Counted from the first letter of the stretch, positions 35,196-44,113 are shown. The stretch: 64,000 nt of DNA from Acidobacteriota bacterium (GCA_021818955.1 JAKASR010000001.1:124001-188000), one strand, 5' to 3'. The notes: generated from the sequence alone by a model not told the origin. Made by a program: numbers and translations.

Positions 35196-35283
35196 AAGCG
35201 TAAACGGCCGAGTTTTCGTCCCAGGCAATTTCGCGGAAATTGCTTCGAACGAAAACGGCTGTCCGACTCGGCCGTTAACGCTT
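35196..35283. repeat. 88-bp nested palindrome built of two module B copies
   Basis: Outer arms AAGCGTAAACGGCCGAG (35196-35212) and CTCGGCCGTTAACGCTT (35267-35283) pair with one mismatch in 17. Inside them TTTTCGT (35213-35219) pairs with ACGAAAA (35249-35255), and the centre is GCAATTTC-GCG-GAAATTGC (35225-35243). It occupies most of the 120-bp gap between the co-directional zapA and ymdB genes. It could attenuate transcription or be a mobile palindromic element. Confidence 0.85.
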
Positions 35284-35303
35284 TAAGAGCGAAGCAGGAA
35301 TTC

Positions 35304-35597
35304 TCAGCCGGTGCGGGAGAGGGCGCGGTCGAGGATGGCATTGCAGGCGGCGGTTTTTTCATGAATGGCGCGCTCGAGCCGCTCCTGGCGGGCCTGGGCG
35401 GCCTCCAGTTCATCAGCCAGATTCATGGCGGTCAGGATGGCGACGCGAAGCGAATCCACCACTTTGGCCTGACGGGCGACCTGGCGCATGCGGGCGTCGA
35501 GGTGGGCGGCGAGGCGGCGCACGTATTCGGTGTCATTGTCGCCGGCGATGCTATAGGACTGATCGTAAATCTCGACCCGGGTCAGTGTTTTCACCAT
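35304..35597 (-). CDS. zapA: Cell division protein ZapA
   Basis: 97 residues. N-terminal beta-strand motif TRVEIYDQSYSIAGDNDTEYVRRLAAHLD is the ZapA signature; the rest is a long coiled coil (about residues 40-95). ZapA bundles FtsZ filaments at the Z ring. It follows a short coiled-coil gene with the same orientation by 50 bp, forming a likely zapB-like/zapA pair. I looked for a 6S RNA next to it, as in proteobacteria, and saw none. Confidence 0.9.
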   Translation of the reverse strand: MVKTLTRVEIYDQSYSIAGDNDTEYVRRLAAHLDARMRQVARQAKVVDSLRVAILTAMNLADELEAAQARQERLERAIHEKTAACNAILDRALSRTG

Positions 35598-35647
35598 ATC
35601 CGTGCCGCTTTCGTGGAGTCCGCGCCGGGCCTCGAGGCCGAGGCCGT

Positions 35648-35926
35648 TCAGGCGAGGGCGTCAATCAGCCCCATAACTTTTTCAACCCGCCGATGGATTT
35701 CCTCGCGCTCTTTCCGCAAGGCGATGGTTTCCTTTTCCAGTTTTCCGAACTGCTCTTTAAGCTCGCTAAACCGGGTTTTCCAGGCATTGAGCTCATTTTC
35801 GGCGCGCTGGCGCGTTTCGCGCGCCTGGCGCAATTCCTCCGCAACACGCTCGATTTTGGTTTCGAGCTGGCGAAAATCATCCATTTCTTGCGGAGCAGGG
35901 GGAAGGGTTTGCAGATCGGTGGCCAT
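35648..35926 (-). CDS. ZapB-like coiled-coil protein
   Basis: 92 residues from the ATG at 35924-35926 (MATDLQTLPPAPQEMDDF); an upstream in-frame start would add three residues. From about residue 15 to the end it is one continuous coiled coil rich in Glu, Arg and Leu, ending EEIHRRVEKVMGLIDALA. Its position directly before zapA and its size suggest a division-associated coiled-coil protein comparable to ZapB, but the assignment rests on architecture and neighbourhood only. Confidence 0.7.
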   Translation of the reverse strand: MATDLQTLPPAPQEMDDFRQLETKIERVAEELRQARETRQRAENELNAWKTRFSELKEQFGKLEKETIALRKEREEIHRRVEKVMGLIDALA

Positions 35927-36064
35927 GATGAACATGCCTGACTGAAGAGCAGGCTAGGTGGAGTATAAAACGCGGCGCGGCGCGGCGCAATGCCGGCGCG
36001 CATTTTCTCAGGCAATTTACTGATGATGAACCAGTGACCCGGAGCTGGATTTTTGAGATCCATG

Positions 36065-36142
36065 AGATTTCGCCCCGCGGGCGGTTGCGGCCGGAGCGGC
36101 GCGAAAGCGCCCGCGCCAAAAAGTAAAAGCGGCCGAGCCCCC
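36065..36142 (-). terminator. Terminator-like repeat module A, reversed copy after mpg
   Basis: On the minus strand: GGGGGCTCGGCCGC followed by TTTTACTTTTT, beginning 23 nt after the mpg stop, then a degraded continuation that still aligns with the module (GGCGCGGGCGCTTTCGCGCC). Orientation and distance fit termination of mpg. The rest of the 238-bp gap shows nothing recognisable. Confidence 0.55.
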
Positions 36143-36164
36143 GGCGCGCCGTTTGACTTCGTGC

Positions 36165-36785
36165 TTAAAGCGGACGCGGGCCGGAGACGGCCGGCGAGGC
36201 GGGCAGGAAAAAGCGCGCCGGCAACGCGCGCGCGCGGGTAATGCCGATGCGGCGGCTAACGCGGATTTCCGGTCCGGCGCGGCGGGCGCGCGCCGGCAAG
36301 CCGCACGGCCAATCGTCGGCGGCGAGGCAGAGGCGGCCAGGGCGCGTGAGATCGCAGCCGTTGAGTGCGCGGCCAATGTGCAGGGTGCGGGTCAGGCGGC
36401 CCGGTCCGGACATGGCGCGGAGGGGGGAGGCGGCGGCGCCGGCCGCCAGCGGCTCGAGCGCGCGGAAGAGCACGCATCCGGCGTTGCCCGCGGGCTGGAT
36501 GGAAACATTCAGGCAGGTATGCAGGCCGTAGATTAAATAGACGTAGGCATGGCCGGCGGGGCCAAACAACACGCGATTCCGCGGGGTGGGCCCGCGCCAG
36601 GCATGGGCGGCCGGATCTTCACGGCCGAGATAAGCTTCCACTTCGACGATGCGCCCGGCCAGCCAGGCTCCGCGCCAGCGACGTAACAACAGTTTGCCCA
36701 GCAGATCGGGGGCGACTTCCAAGGGAGGCCGCTCGAAAAAAACACGCGGCAGCGGCGCCAGATTCGAGGGCAAGAGACGATGCAT
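36165..36785 (-). CDS. mpg: 3-methyladenine (alkylpurine) DNA glycosylase, AAG/MPG type
   Basis: 206 residues from ATG 36783-36785. Family motifs: LGKLLLRRW, catalytic Glu in VEVEAYLGREDPAAHAWRG, the T-P-R-N-R motif and HAYVYLIYGLHTCLNVS, where Tyr residues stack in the DNA. Excises alkylated purines in base-excision repair. The frame continues to a TTG at 36842, 4 bp from the galU stop, but the ATG fits the family. Co-directional with galU. The C-terminal 20 residues are variable and Arg/Pro-rich. Confidence 0.92.
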   Translation of the reverse strand: MHRLLPSNLAPLPRVFFERPPLEVAPDLLGKLLLRRWRGAWLAGRIVEVEAYLGREDPAAHAWRGPTPRNRVLFGPAGHAYVYLIYGLHTCLNVSIQPAGNAGCVLFRALEPLAAGAAASPLRAMSGPGRLTRTLHIGRALNGCDLTRPGRLCLAADDWPCGLPARARRAGPEIRVSRRIGITRARALPARFFLPASPAVSGPRPL

Positions 36786-36845
36786 GATCAAGACCGGCGC
36801 GGCGAGCAGCGGTTCGGCCGAAATGCCGCGGCGCGGCGACAAGCA

Positions 36846-37748
36846 TTATAAGGGCAAATTTTGTAAATACTGGCGAAAGGCGGCGCCGAGGTCGGCGCGC
36901 TTCAGCGCCAACTCGACGGTGGCTTTCAAAAAGCCCAACTTATCGCCGGTATCATGCCGGCGACCCTGAAAACGCAAGGCATAGATCGGCTCGTGCCGCG
37001 CCAACCCGCGCAACGCGTCGGTGAGTTGGATTTCGCCGCCGGCGCCGCGCGGCGTGGTTTCCAGAAATTCGAAAATGCCGGGCGTGAGGATGTACCGTCC
37101 GACGACGGCCAGATCGGAAGGGGCTTCGCGAGGACGAGGCTTTTCCACCAGATCGAGCACGCGAAAGACGGGGCCGGAAAATCGAGTTTCATCCCAGGGC
37201 TCAACCCGCACCACGCCATAGCTGGAAATGGCCTCGCCCGGGATTTGCTCCACCGCGATGACGGAATGCCCGGTCGCGGCATAGACTTCCAGCATCTGCC
37301 GAAGCACGGGCACCGCGGCGTCAATCACGTCATCGGCCAACAGCACCGCGAAAGGTTCCTGGCCGACCAATTCGCGCACGGTCAACACGGCGTGGCCCAG
37401 CCCGAGGGCCTCTTTTTGGCGCACATAGGCGATGTGCAGCATGTCGGAGATTTCCCGCACCACGGCCAGCAGCTCGTTTTTTCCCTTTTCGGCCAGGATG
37501 CGCTCCAATTCGAAGCTCACGTCGAAGTGGTCTTCGATGGAGTTTTTGCCGCGGCCGGTGATCATGATGATGTTATCGAGGCCGGATTCCAGCACTTCTT
37601 CCACGCCGTATTGAATGATGGGTTTATCCACCAGCGGCAACATTTCTTTCGGCTGGGCCTTGGTAGCGGGTAGAAAACGGGTGCCCAGTCCGGCGGCGGG
37701 GAAAACAGCCTTGCGCACCATGGGTAAAGCGGGATTTGAAATCGCCAT
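36846..37748 (-). CDS. galU: UTP-glucose-1-phosphate uridylyltransferase
   Basis: 300 residues. Nucleotide-binding FPAAGLGTRFLPATKAQPKEMLPLVDKP, then VLLADDVID and the sugar-binding VEKPRPREAPSDLAVVGRYIL block, and a terminal RRHDTGDKLGFLKA. Makes UDP-glucose for polysaccharide and trehalose metabolism, which links loosely to the maltokinase gene at 55 kb. Start at ATG 37746-37748 has AGGAG three bases upstream; the frame itself runs to 37796. First gene of a galU-mpg pair. Confidence 0.94.
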   Translation of the reverse strand: MAISNPALPMVRKAVFPAAGLGTRFLPATKAQPKEMLPLVDKPIIQYGVEEVLESGLDNIIMITGRGKNSIEDHFDVSFELERILAEKGKNELLAVVREISDMLHIAYVRQKEALGLGHAVLTVRELVGQEPFAVLLADDVIDAAVPVLRQMLEVYAATGHSVIAVEQIPGEAISSYGVVRVEPWDETRFSGPVFRVLDLVEKPRPREAPSDLAVVGRYILTPGIFEFLETTPRGAGGEIQLTDALRGLARHEPIYALRFQGRRHDTGDKLGFLKATVELALKRADLGAAFRQYLQNLPL

Positions 37749-37885
37749 GGGTCTCCTGGAGCCAAGGTAATAAGATGGGCTGGACGACGCCTCCATTTGC
37801 CCAGGCTTCCACTTTGGCCGTAGGATGATTTTGCCAGCCGCCGCCGGGCCAAACGGCAGCGAGCCACTACGACAATTCTAGCGGA

Positions 37886-40282
37886 ATGGAAAATATGCCA
37901 CGCGCAAGCCAGCTGCTTTTCTCCTTTTGCCTCGTTGCCGGCCTTTGTTATCGCGCCTCTTGCCAACTGCCCAAGCGGCTGGATTTGGCGGCGGATATCG
38001 CTCATCCACGGCTGCAACGCACGCTGCACCAGCCGTTGCCGGAGCACTATATCTGGACGGCGGGCAAGGCGGCGAAAGGCGCGGAACATGATTTTTTACG
38101 GATTTTCCGGCTGCAGTCGTTGCCGGCGCAAGCGATGCTCTATGTCGCCGGACCGCGGCAATTTACCGTTTGGGTCAATGGCCTACGCGCCGGGGCGGTC
38201 CAGCCGAAGCGCGGGAACCTGCGCCCGCAGGTCATGAGTGCAGCGGTGAAACTCCAGTCCGGGGAAAACCGGCTGGCGGTGGCCGCCCGCGGCGGTGACC
38301 GGCTGGTGGTGAAGATCGTGCCGGCAGCGTATGGCGAGAACGCGACGCCGGTGCTGATCAGCGATGCGCGCTGGCGCGGCGCGATCAACGCCGCCGCCGG
38401 TTGGCGGAGGGCCGGGTCGGCGGCCTCCGGATGGCAACCGGTCAAAGACCTGGGCGGGATCGAAAGCCATATTGACAACTTTCAGTGGAACGCGGATTCC
38501 GGCCTGTACGCCTGGCCGGGCTATGACGGCATATCACCTTTTCTGGCGCGGATGCCGGTGCTGGCGCGGCGAGTGCTGCAAATCCAGGCGGGCAGAGGCA
38601 AGTTTCAGGGCCTGCAGGCCTTGGCCTCAGCCCGCCAATTGCAGGCGGCGGGGCGGGGGTTTGCGGTGCGGGTTCCGGTGGGAACGCCCCAGGCGAAGCA
38701 GCCCAGCCTGGTGCTGGATTTCGGGCGGGAAATGGATGGCCGGATCGCGCTGGAATCGGCCGCCCGCCAGCCCTTCATCGTCGTCGCCAGCTATGGCGAG
38801 TCGCTGGGAGAGACCCGGCATCCTTATCTGGGCGCAACGCCGATCTATGTTTTACCCGGCCGGGTAAGCTATGGCCCCAAGAGCGCGTTCCGCTACGTGC
38901 GCTTGCAGTTTCCCGCGAATTTTCCGGGCTGGGAGCGCTTTCGAGCGGTGCGGCTCGACAATATTTATTACCCGGTGCAATATCGCGGCAGCTTCAGCTC
39001 GTCCGACCCGCTGCTCAATCGCATATGGGCGACGGGCGCTTATACCGCGCATTTATGCATGCTCGATGATATCTGGGACGCGCCAAAACGCGACCGCGGC
39101 CGCTGGATGGGCGATCTGGACGTTAGCGGCCGGGTGATTGACACCGTCTTCGCCGATCATTTCCTGATGCAGGACACCCTGAACCGGCTGGCCGGGGATG
39201 CGCAGCACCCGGCGCAGCACGACGTCAACGGCATTCCCGGCTATTCGGCCTTTTGGGTGATGGGCGAGCACGATTATTACCTGCACACGGGCGACCTCGC
39301 CTACCTGCGCTCGCTGCATGCCCAGTTGTTGGCGCTGCTGGCATACATGAGAACGGAGATGCCGGCGGCGCGGTTCGTGAACCCGCACCATGCCTGGCCC
39401 TTTGTGGATTGGTCGCCCGGGCTTTTCGGCGACAATGCGGCCACGCGCCGGGCGACGCAACTGGAGTTTTACCGCGCCTTCCAAAACGGCGCCTGGATGT
39501 TGCGCCAGATGGGCGACCAGGCGTCCGCGCGGAAGTGGGCCGATTATGCCCGCCGGGTGCGCCAGGTTGCGCAAGGCCAACTGCGCACCGGCAATACTTT
39601 TGGGCGGCGCTGGCAGACTAACGCCATGGCGGTATTTTCCGGGGTTGCCAGCCCGGCCGAGCGGCAGGCGATCTGGAGCCAGGTGCTGTCGCGCCCGAAA
39701 ACCGCGATGATTACGCCCTACTACAATTTTTATGTAATTGAGGCGATGGCGAAGCTGGGCCATCGCCGGCATGCGCTCGATTGGATACGGCAATACTGGG
39801 GAGGCATGATCCGGGAGGGCGCCACCAGCTTTTGGGAAGCCTACGATCCGGCCTGGCCGAAACAGAACTTCCATAAATACCTGCAAGCCGACAACGGCAT
39901 GGGCTATTTCGTCAGCCTCGCGCACGGCTGGTCCAGCGGTCCCACCGCCTGGCTGACCGAGCAGGTTTTGGGGCTGAAGCCGCTGACCCCAGGCTTCCGG
40001 CAGATGCAGATTCGACCCGACCTGCTGGGATTGCGCCGGGCCCAAGGCAGCGAGCCCACGCCGGGCGGGGTGGTGAAGGTCCGCTATCATGCGCTCGGCG
40101 GCGGGCGGCTGCGGGCGCGCATCCTGCTGCCCGCGGGCGTGGAGGCGCGCGTGCTCATGCCGGCGCCGGCGGGAGCCGGCGTGAAGGTCAATGGAAAGCC
40201 GATGGCCGCGCGGCGCGTCGAGCAAGGCCAGCGCCTGCGCGTATGGTTAAAGCACGCCGGCAGCTATACCCTCACCAACTGA
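37886..40282 (+). CDS. GH78-like alpha-L-rhamnosidase, secreted
   Basis: 798 residues. Signal peptide (residues 1-26, hydrophobic FSFCLVAGLCYRASC). A carbohydrate-binding-like beta domain precedes an (alpha/alpha)6 catalytic barrel (about 345-700) with DDIWDAPKRDRGRWMGDLDVSG, where acidic residues match the GH78 catalytic loop, and the C-terminal ATSFWEAYDP and LAHGWSSGPTAWL motifs typical of rhamnosidases. Expected to remove terminal L-rhamnose from plant or bacterial glycans in the periplasm or outside. It diverges from galU; selD begins 61 bp after it. Substrate specificity is an inference from family. Confidence 0.82.
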   Translation: MENMPRASQLLFSFCLVAGLCYRASCQLPKRLDLAADIAHPRLQRTLHQPLPEHYIWTAGKAAKGAEHDFLRIFRLQSLPAQAMLYVAGPRQFTVWVNGLRAGAVQPKRGNLRPQVMSAAVKLQSGENRLAVAARGGDRLVVKIVPAAYGENATPVLISDARWRGAINAAAGWRRAGSAASGWQPVKDLGGIESHIDNFQWNADSGLYAWPGYDGISPFLARMPVLARRVLQIQAGRGKFQGLQALASARQLQAAGRGFAVRVPVGTPQAKQPSLVLDFGREMDGRIALESAARQPFIVVASYGESLGETRHPYLGATPIYVLPGRVSYGPKSAFRYVRLQFPANFPGWERFRAVRLDNIYYPVQYRGSFSSSDPLLNRIWATGAYTAHLCMLDDIWDAPKRDRGRWMGDLDVSGRVIDTVFADHFLMQDTLNRLAGDAQHPAQHDVNGIPGYSAFWVMGEHDYYLHTGDLAYLRSLHAQLLALLAYMRTEMPAARFVNPHHAWPFVDWSPGLFGDNAATRRATQLEFYRAFQNGAWMLRQMGDQASARKWADYARRVRQVAQGQLRTGNTFGRRWQTNAMAVFSGVASPAERQAIWSQVLSRPKTAMITPYYNFYVIEAMAKLGHRRHALDWIRQYWGGMIREGATSFWEAYDPAWPKQNFHKYLQADNGMGYFVSLAHGWSSGPTAWLTEQVLGLKPLTPGFRQMQIRPDLLGLRRAQGSEPTPGGVVKVRYHALGGGRLRARILLPAGVEARVLMPAPAGAGVKVNGKPMAARRVEQGQRLRVWLKHAGSYTLTN

Positions 40283-40343
40283 TAACATCATAATTAAAGC
40301 GATCGGAGCCGCATGGCGGCCGCCGGTCCAGGCAAGGAGGCCC

Positions 40344-41387
40344 ATGACGGAAGTGGCGACGCGGCGGCTGACGGAGATGGCCAAAGCCGCGGGTTGAGCG
40401 GGCAAATTGAGTCCAACGGCGTTGGACGCGGTTTTGGGCAAGCTGCAACGCTCGCCCGACCCTAATCTGCTGGTCGGCTTTGAAAAAGCCGATGACGCCG
40501 GCGTGTACCGTTTGTCGGACGAGCTGGCGCTGGTGCAGACGGTGGATTTTTTCTCGCCCATTGTGGACGATCCGCGCAGCTTCGGCCAAATTGCCGCCGC
40601 CAACGCGCTGAGCGATATTTACGCCATGGGCGGACGGCCGCTGACCGCGCTCTCGATCGTCGGCTTTCCGGAAAATGAAAATTGGGAACTGCTGGAAGAC
40701 ATCCTCGCCGGCGGGCAAGAGAAGCTGCAGGAGGCCGGCTGCACGCTGGCGGGCGGGCATAGCGTCAAAGACGACGAGATCAAATTCGGCTATGCCATTA
40801 CCGGCTTGATCGATCCGCGCCGCATTCTGCCCAACAGCGGAGCCCAACCGGGAGACGCGCTGCTGCTGACCAAGCCGCTGGGCACGGGCGTGATCAGCAC
40901 CGCGCTGAAGCGCGGCGCCTGCCGCAAAGAGCATGCCGCCGCCGCCGTCGCCAGCATGAGCCGGCTCAACCGCCGGGCCTGCGAGCTGATGCTCGAATAT
41001 CATCCCCACTCGGCCACCGACATCACCGGCTTTGGGCTGGCGGGCCACGCGCGCGAGATGGCGCTGGCCAGCGCGGTCACGCTGCGCCTCGCCTGCAGTC
41101 AACTGCCGCTGCTGCCCGGCGCCCTCGACTACGCCTTGCAATACCAGCCGCAAGGGTTGAAAAACAACCAGGCGTTTGCCGAATGCGCCGTGGCTTATGA
41201 TGCCGAACTGCCGCCGGAAATCCGGGCGCTGCTCTACGATCCGCAGACTTCGGGCGGGCTGTTGATTGCGCTGCCGGAAGCCGAGAGCGGGGCGCTGCTG
41301 GAAAAAATGCTGGCCGAGGGGATCGTGGCGGTCCGGATCGGCACGGCGGAAGTTAAAGGCGATTGCCCGCTGCGGGTGGGCCTTTAA
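40344..41387 (+). CDS. selD: Selenide, water dikinase; selenocysteine-containing (in-frame TGA)
   Basis: Read through TGA 40395-40397 the protein has 347 residues. AAGGAGG sits 3 nt before ATG 40344. The first 22 residues read MTEVATRRLTEMAKAAGUAG then KL, which aligns with the E. coli SelD active site: U18 replaces Cys17 and K21 equals Lys20; the second Cys of the E. coli C-G-C is Gly20 here. The remainder is standard SelD: VQTVDFFSPIVDDPRSFGQIAA, LAGGHSVKDDEIKFGYAITG, ATDITGFGLAGHAREM. It makes selenophosphate from selenide and ATP for selenocysteine and selenouridine synthesis. Ordinary gene calling would start at the TTG 40407 and lose the active site. selA, selB and selC must lie elsewhere. 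Confidence 0.94.
40411..40427 (+). promoter_or_regulatory. Bacterial SECIS-like hairpin in selD
   Basis: GTCCAAC-GGC-GTTGGAC is a perfect 7-bp stem with a three-base loop beginning GG. The loop lies 21-23 nt after the TGA, within the 16-37 nt window reported for bacterial SECIS apical loops, which typically have G among the first loop bases. It would recruit SelB. Confidence 0.8.
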
Positions 41388-41510
41388 CCTTCCGGAATTC
41401 GGGAGCGGATGCCCGCCAGAACAGGCAACGCGCCCGCGAGCCCAGAGCATGAGCAATTCCGAGCCAGCGCGGCTGGCATTGCACAAGGCAGAGGCGGTAA
41501 ACTCGCTGCT

Positions 41511-42326
41511 GTGACTTTGCGCATACGGATCGCAGGCGAATGGCCGGAGGCGGCGCGGGCAGGCGAATGGACGCTCGAGCTGGATAGCGCGGCGGCGGCG
41601 CCCGAGGGGCGGCGGCTGGCGGCCTGGCAGCGTTTGCTGCGCGAGCGCCGGGCCGCGCGCGGCTGGGACGAAATCGCGGCGGCGCGGGCGTTGCAAGCGC
41701 CCGGCATCCGCGCCATAGCCGCGCTGCTCAACCGCGATTGCGATGCGGCTTTGCTGGCTTTGCCCGAAACCGAATGCCGTCCGGCGCTGGCGTTGCTCGA
41801 GCCGCAAGGCAGCGGGCGCGCCGCCGTGCCGGCGCATTTTGCCACGCCCGCGGGAGAAGACTTCACTGCACCGCGGGCGGCGGCCAGCTATGCCTGGCTG
41901 TCGCCGCCGCGCGCGGCCACCGTGGGCGAAATCGCAGACACGCTGGCTAGCGCCGCAGCCTGGATGGGAGCGCGCGCGGGCTGCGCGGCGACGGCGGTGG
42001 TGGTGCAATTTGCCGCCGGGAAGAATCCTGCCGCGCGGCAGGCGCGGGCGGTGGGCGAGCACGTCAAGAGCCGCGCCCAGGCGGCGCAAGTCGAAATTTA
42101 TAGCGGATTGTTTTACCGGCATGGCCAGTTGGAAGCTTCCCGGCTGTTGTCGGCGATCCGCGCCGCACTGCCTTCCGGAGCGCAAGCCTCACTGCCGGTC
42201 TGCTGGTCGCCTCAACTCGATCTGGCGGCGCTGGGACACGGCTTAAATGAGGAAGGCGGCGGCTGGAGCGGAGCGATTTTGGCCGGCGCCGAGGCGGTGG
42301 CGGCGATGCTGCCTCCGCCCACTTGA
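41511..42326 (+). CDS. Hypothetical protein downstream of selD
   Basis: 271 residues if started at GTG 41511 (MTLRIRIAGEWPEAARAGEW); the open frame extends up to 41409 but lacks coding character there. Highly Ala/Arg-rich with several segments likely to be helical. No motif or family recognised; no signal peptide or membrane helix seen. It begins 123 bp after selD in the same direction, so it may share its transcript, but nothing links it to selenium metabolism. Codon usage is consistent with a real gene. A stop TGA is followed by another 26 open codons, which I attribute to chance. Confidence 0.55.
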   Translation: MTLRIRIAGEWPEAARAGEWTLELDSAAAAPEGRRLAAWQRLLRERRAARGWDEIAAARALQAPGIRAIAALLNRDCDAALLALPETECRPALALLEPQGSGRAAVPAHFATPAGEDFTAPRAAASYAWLSPPRAATVGEIADTLASAAAWMGARAGCAATAVVVQFAAGKNPAARQARAVGEHVKSRAQAAQVEIYSGLFYRHGQLEASRLLSAIRAALPSGAQASLPVCWSPQLDLAALGHGLNEEGGGWSGAILAGAEAVAAMLPPPT

Positions 42327-42386
42327 ACCTCCGCGCGCCGGACGACGCTGGGCTGGCTGGCCCGGCTGGCCCGTCCGGTGCATAAA

Positions 42387-42539
42387 GCCGCCGGTGGCGG
42401 CGAATAAGCAGTCCCGCCGAGCCTGGAACCTGTGTAAAAGACGCAGCTCGACCGCTAGCGCCAAATCCGAAAATTTGGCGGCAGGGATTGAAATATATAA
42501 ATCTAAAGGCCGCTAGCCAAGCTGAGCGAAAAGGCCTTT
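42387..42539. other. Gene-free 293-bp gap with three hairpins
   Basis: In the convergent gap (42327-42619): GCCGCC-GGT-GGCGGC at 42387-42401; CGCCAAAT/ATTTGGCG at 42459-42480 with a six-base loop; AAAGGCC (42505-42511) pairing with GGCCTTT (42533-42539). The last has A and T flanks and may terminate transcription from both sides. No tRNA fold was found, including a search for selC. Confidence 0.45.
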
Positions 42540-42619
42540 GACCTGGCGAAATGGGGCAAATGGCAAATCGTGGAGAGCGGTTTGGTTTTCTACAACTTAA
42601 GGCAGCTTTAGCGCCGTGC

Positions 42620-43459
42620 TTAAGCCTGCGTGGCGGCGCGAACCGCAAGCGCAGGACGGCGGCTTTTCAGCGCCAGGATGGTGATGCCCAAGGCGATGGC
42701 GAAAAGACTGGTGAGCTGTCCGGCCGACATCCAGCCGCCGAACAGCAGCGCATGCGGCGAGATGCGGCGCAGGAAATCCACGAAAAACCGCACCAAGCCA
42801 TAGGCGATTAAATATACGGCCGTCAACTGGCCGACAAAGGCGCGGCGGCGCGCCAGTTGCCAGAGCAGCAGAAAAATGATCAGCTCACACGCCGACTCGA
42901 TTAATTGCGTCGGATAAAGCGGAATGTTCAAGGGCACGCTCACGGTGGCATGGGCGTAAGCGCTGGTGAAGGTCAGGCCCGGAGGAGTAATCGTGCCTAA
43001 CCAGGGAAGGTGTATCGGGTGGACGGGACGTCCCCAGCAGCAACCCGCGGAAAAACAGCCCAGCCGCCCGATAGCGTGACCGATGGCGACGCCGGGCACA
43101 ATCGCATCGCCCACCGCCAGCCAGTTCATTTTGAAATGCCGTACATATAAGATCATCACCAGCAGGGCGCCGACCACGCCGCCATAGAAAATGCCGGCGG
43201 ATTCCAGCAAGCTCAGGCTGAACAATTGACCGGGATGGTGCAGGTAAAAACGCCAGTCCTGCAGCACCAGGAAGAGCTTGGAGCCGATCATAGCGGCCAG
43301 CGCCAGGTAAATGGCCAGGTTAAAGATCTGTTCCGGGTTCAGGCCGAACTTACGGGCAAAGCGCTGCGCCATGTAGATACCGGCCAGAAAGCCGGCCGCC
43401 ACGAGCAATCCGTAGGTGTGCAGCGTGAAGTTGCCCAGGGTCAGCAGGCGGGGATACAT
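42620..43459 (-). CDS. lgt: Phosphatidylglycerol-prolipoprotein diacylglyceryl transferase
   Basis: 279 residues, seven membrane helices. Family motifs: HTYGLLVAAGFLAGIYMAQR near the N-terminus (with the conserved His and Tyr), AIGRLGCFSAGCCWGRP (the Arg-containing active-site signature) and YPTQLIES. Attaches diacylglycerol to the lipobox Cys of prolipoproteins. With lspA 63 bp upstream on the same strand and ileS before it, the three genes form the classical ileS-lspA-lgt run. Confidence 0.95.
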   Translation of the reverse strand: MYPRLLTLGNFTLHTYGLLVAAGFLAGIYMAQRFARKFGLNPEQIFNLAIYLALAAMIGSKLFLVLQDWRFYLHHPGQLFSLSLLESAGIFYGGVVGALLVMILYVRHFKMNWLAVGDAIVPGVAIGHAIGRLGCFSAGCCWGRPVHPIHLPWLGTITPPGLTFTSAYAHATVSVPLNIPLYPTQLIESACELIIFLLLWQLARRRAFVGQLTAVYLIAYGLVRFFVDFLRRISPHALLFGGWMSAGQLTSLFAIALGITILALKSRRPALAVRAATQA

Positions 43460-43522
43460 AGGGTTAAGTTCAGTTTAACAGATGAAATAGGGCTCTCCGC
43501 GCAGGGTGCAACCCGCCCTGTC

Positions 43523-44113
43523 TTATCGATGTGAGCCGGAGTGGGTGGTTTGAGGGCCGGCGGAAGGCATCGGCGCGGCGGCAACCTCGGCGGCCTGCGG
43601 CGACGCCGGATGGCGCTCGAAGGCGATCTCCCAGATCAGCAACGCGGCGCCGATCACAATGGCGCTATCGGCGACGTTAAACGCCGGCCATTCATAGCGG
43701 CCGATATAAAAAAGCAGGAAGTCGGTGACGCGCCCATGCAGGATGCGGTCGAACAGGTTGCCGCAGGCGCCGCCCAGAATCATGGCCAGCGCCCAGCCGC
43801 CGCGGCGCGACACGGAAGATTGCCAGAGCAGGGTAAAGACCACCGCCAAGGCGACGAATGATACCGCGATCAGGCTGCCCAGGGTGAGCGGGGAAGAGGA
43901 ATTTTGCAAAAAGCCGAAGGCGGCGCCGCGGTTATAAACCTGCACCAGGCGGAAAAAATGCGGGATAACGACAATATTGGCGCCGGCGGGCAGGCGTTCA
44001 ATCAAGCCCTTGGTGATCTGATCGAGCGTGAAAATGGCCAGCGCCAGCCAATACAGGCGAGCGCGCGAGGGGCGCAGCGGGAGCAGGGGCGGGTTGGCAG
44101 GCGGCAGGTTCAT
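43523..44113 (-). CDS. lspA: Lipoprotein signal peptidase (signal peptidase II)
   Basis: 196 residues with four membrane helices. Catalytic aspartates sit in the motifs [20 protein letters not shown] and [12 protein letters not shown]-terminal [14 protein letters not shown] also fits. Cleaves the signal peptide of lipid-modified prolipoproteins, the step after Lgt. Its ATG overlaps the ileS TGA by 2 bp (ATGA), so translation is coupled. The C-terminal 30 residues are Ala/Pro-rich and variable. Confidence 0.95.
   Translation of the reverse strand: MNLPPANPPLLPLRPSRARLYWLALAIFTLDQITKGLIERLPAGANIVVIPHFFRLVQVYNRGAAFGFLQNSSSPLTLGSLIAVSFVALAVVFTLLWQSSVSRRGGWALAMILGGACGNLFDRILHGRVTDFLLFYIGRYEWPAFNVADSAIVIGAALLIWEIAFERHPASPQAAEVAAAPMPSAGPQTTHSGSHR

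Noticed and set aside
35598-35647. 6S RNA next to zapA
   Set aside because: The 50-bp gap is too short and the 120-bp gap on the other side is filled by a repeat palindrome; no 6S-like open bubble structure is seen.
40272-42185. 637-codon open frame antisense to selD and the following gene
   Set aside because: Ala/Arg/Gly/Gln-rich product with no domain; the opposite strand has unmistakable SelD motifs with a ribosome-binding site.
42324-42404. Read-through of the TGA ending the gene after selD, as a second selenocysteine codon
   Set aside because: The extension after TGA is only 26 codons, low complexity, with no redox motif around the TGA and no convincing SECIS at the right distance. An open run of this length is expected by chance at this GC content.
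42327-42619. tRNA-Sec (selC) next to selD
   Set aside because: Neither strand has a TTCAA anticodon loop in a 5-bp stem or a T-arm with GTTCGA-type loop; the hairpins present do not build a cloverleaf.
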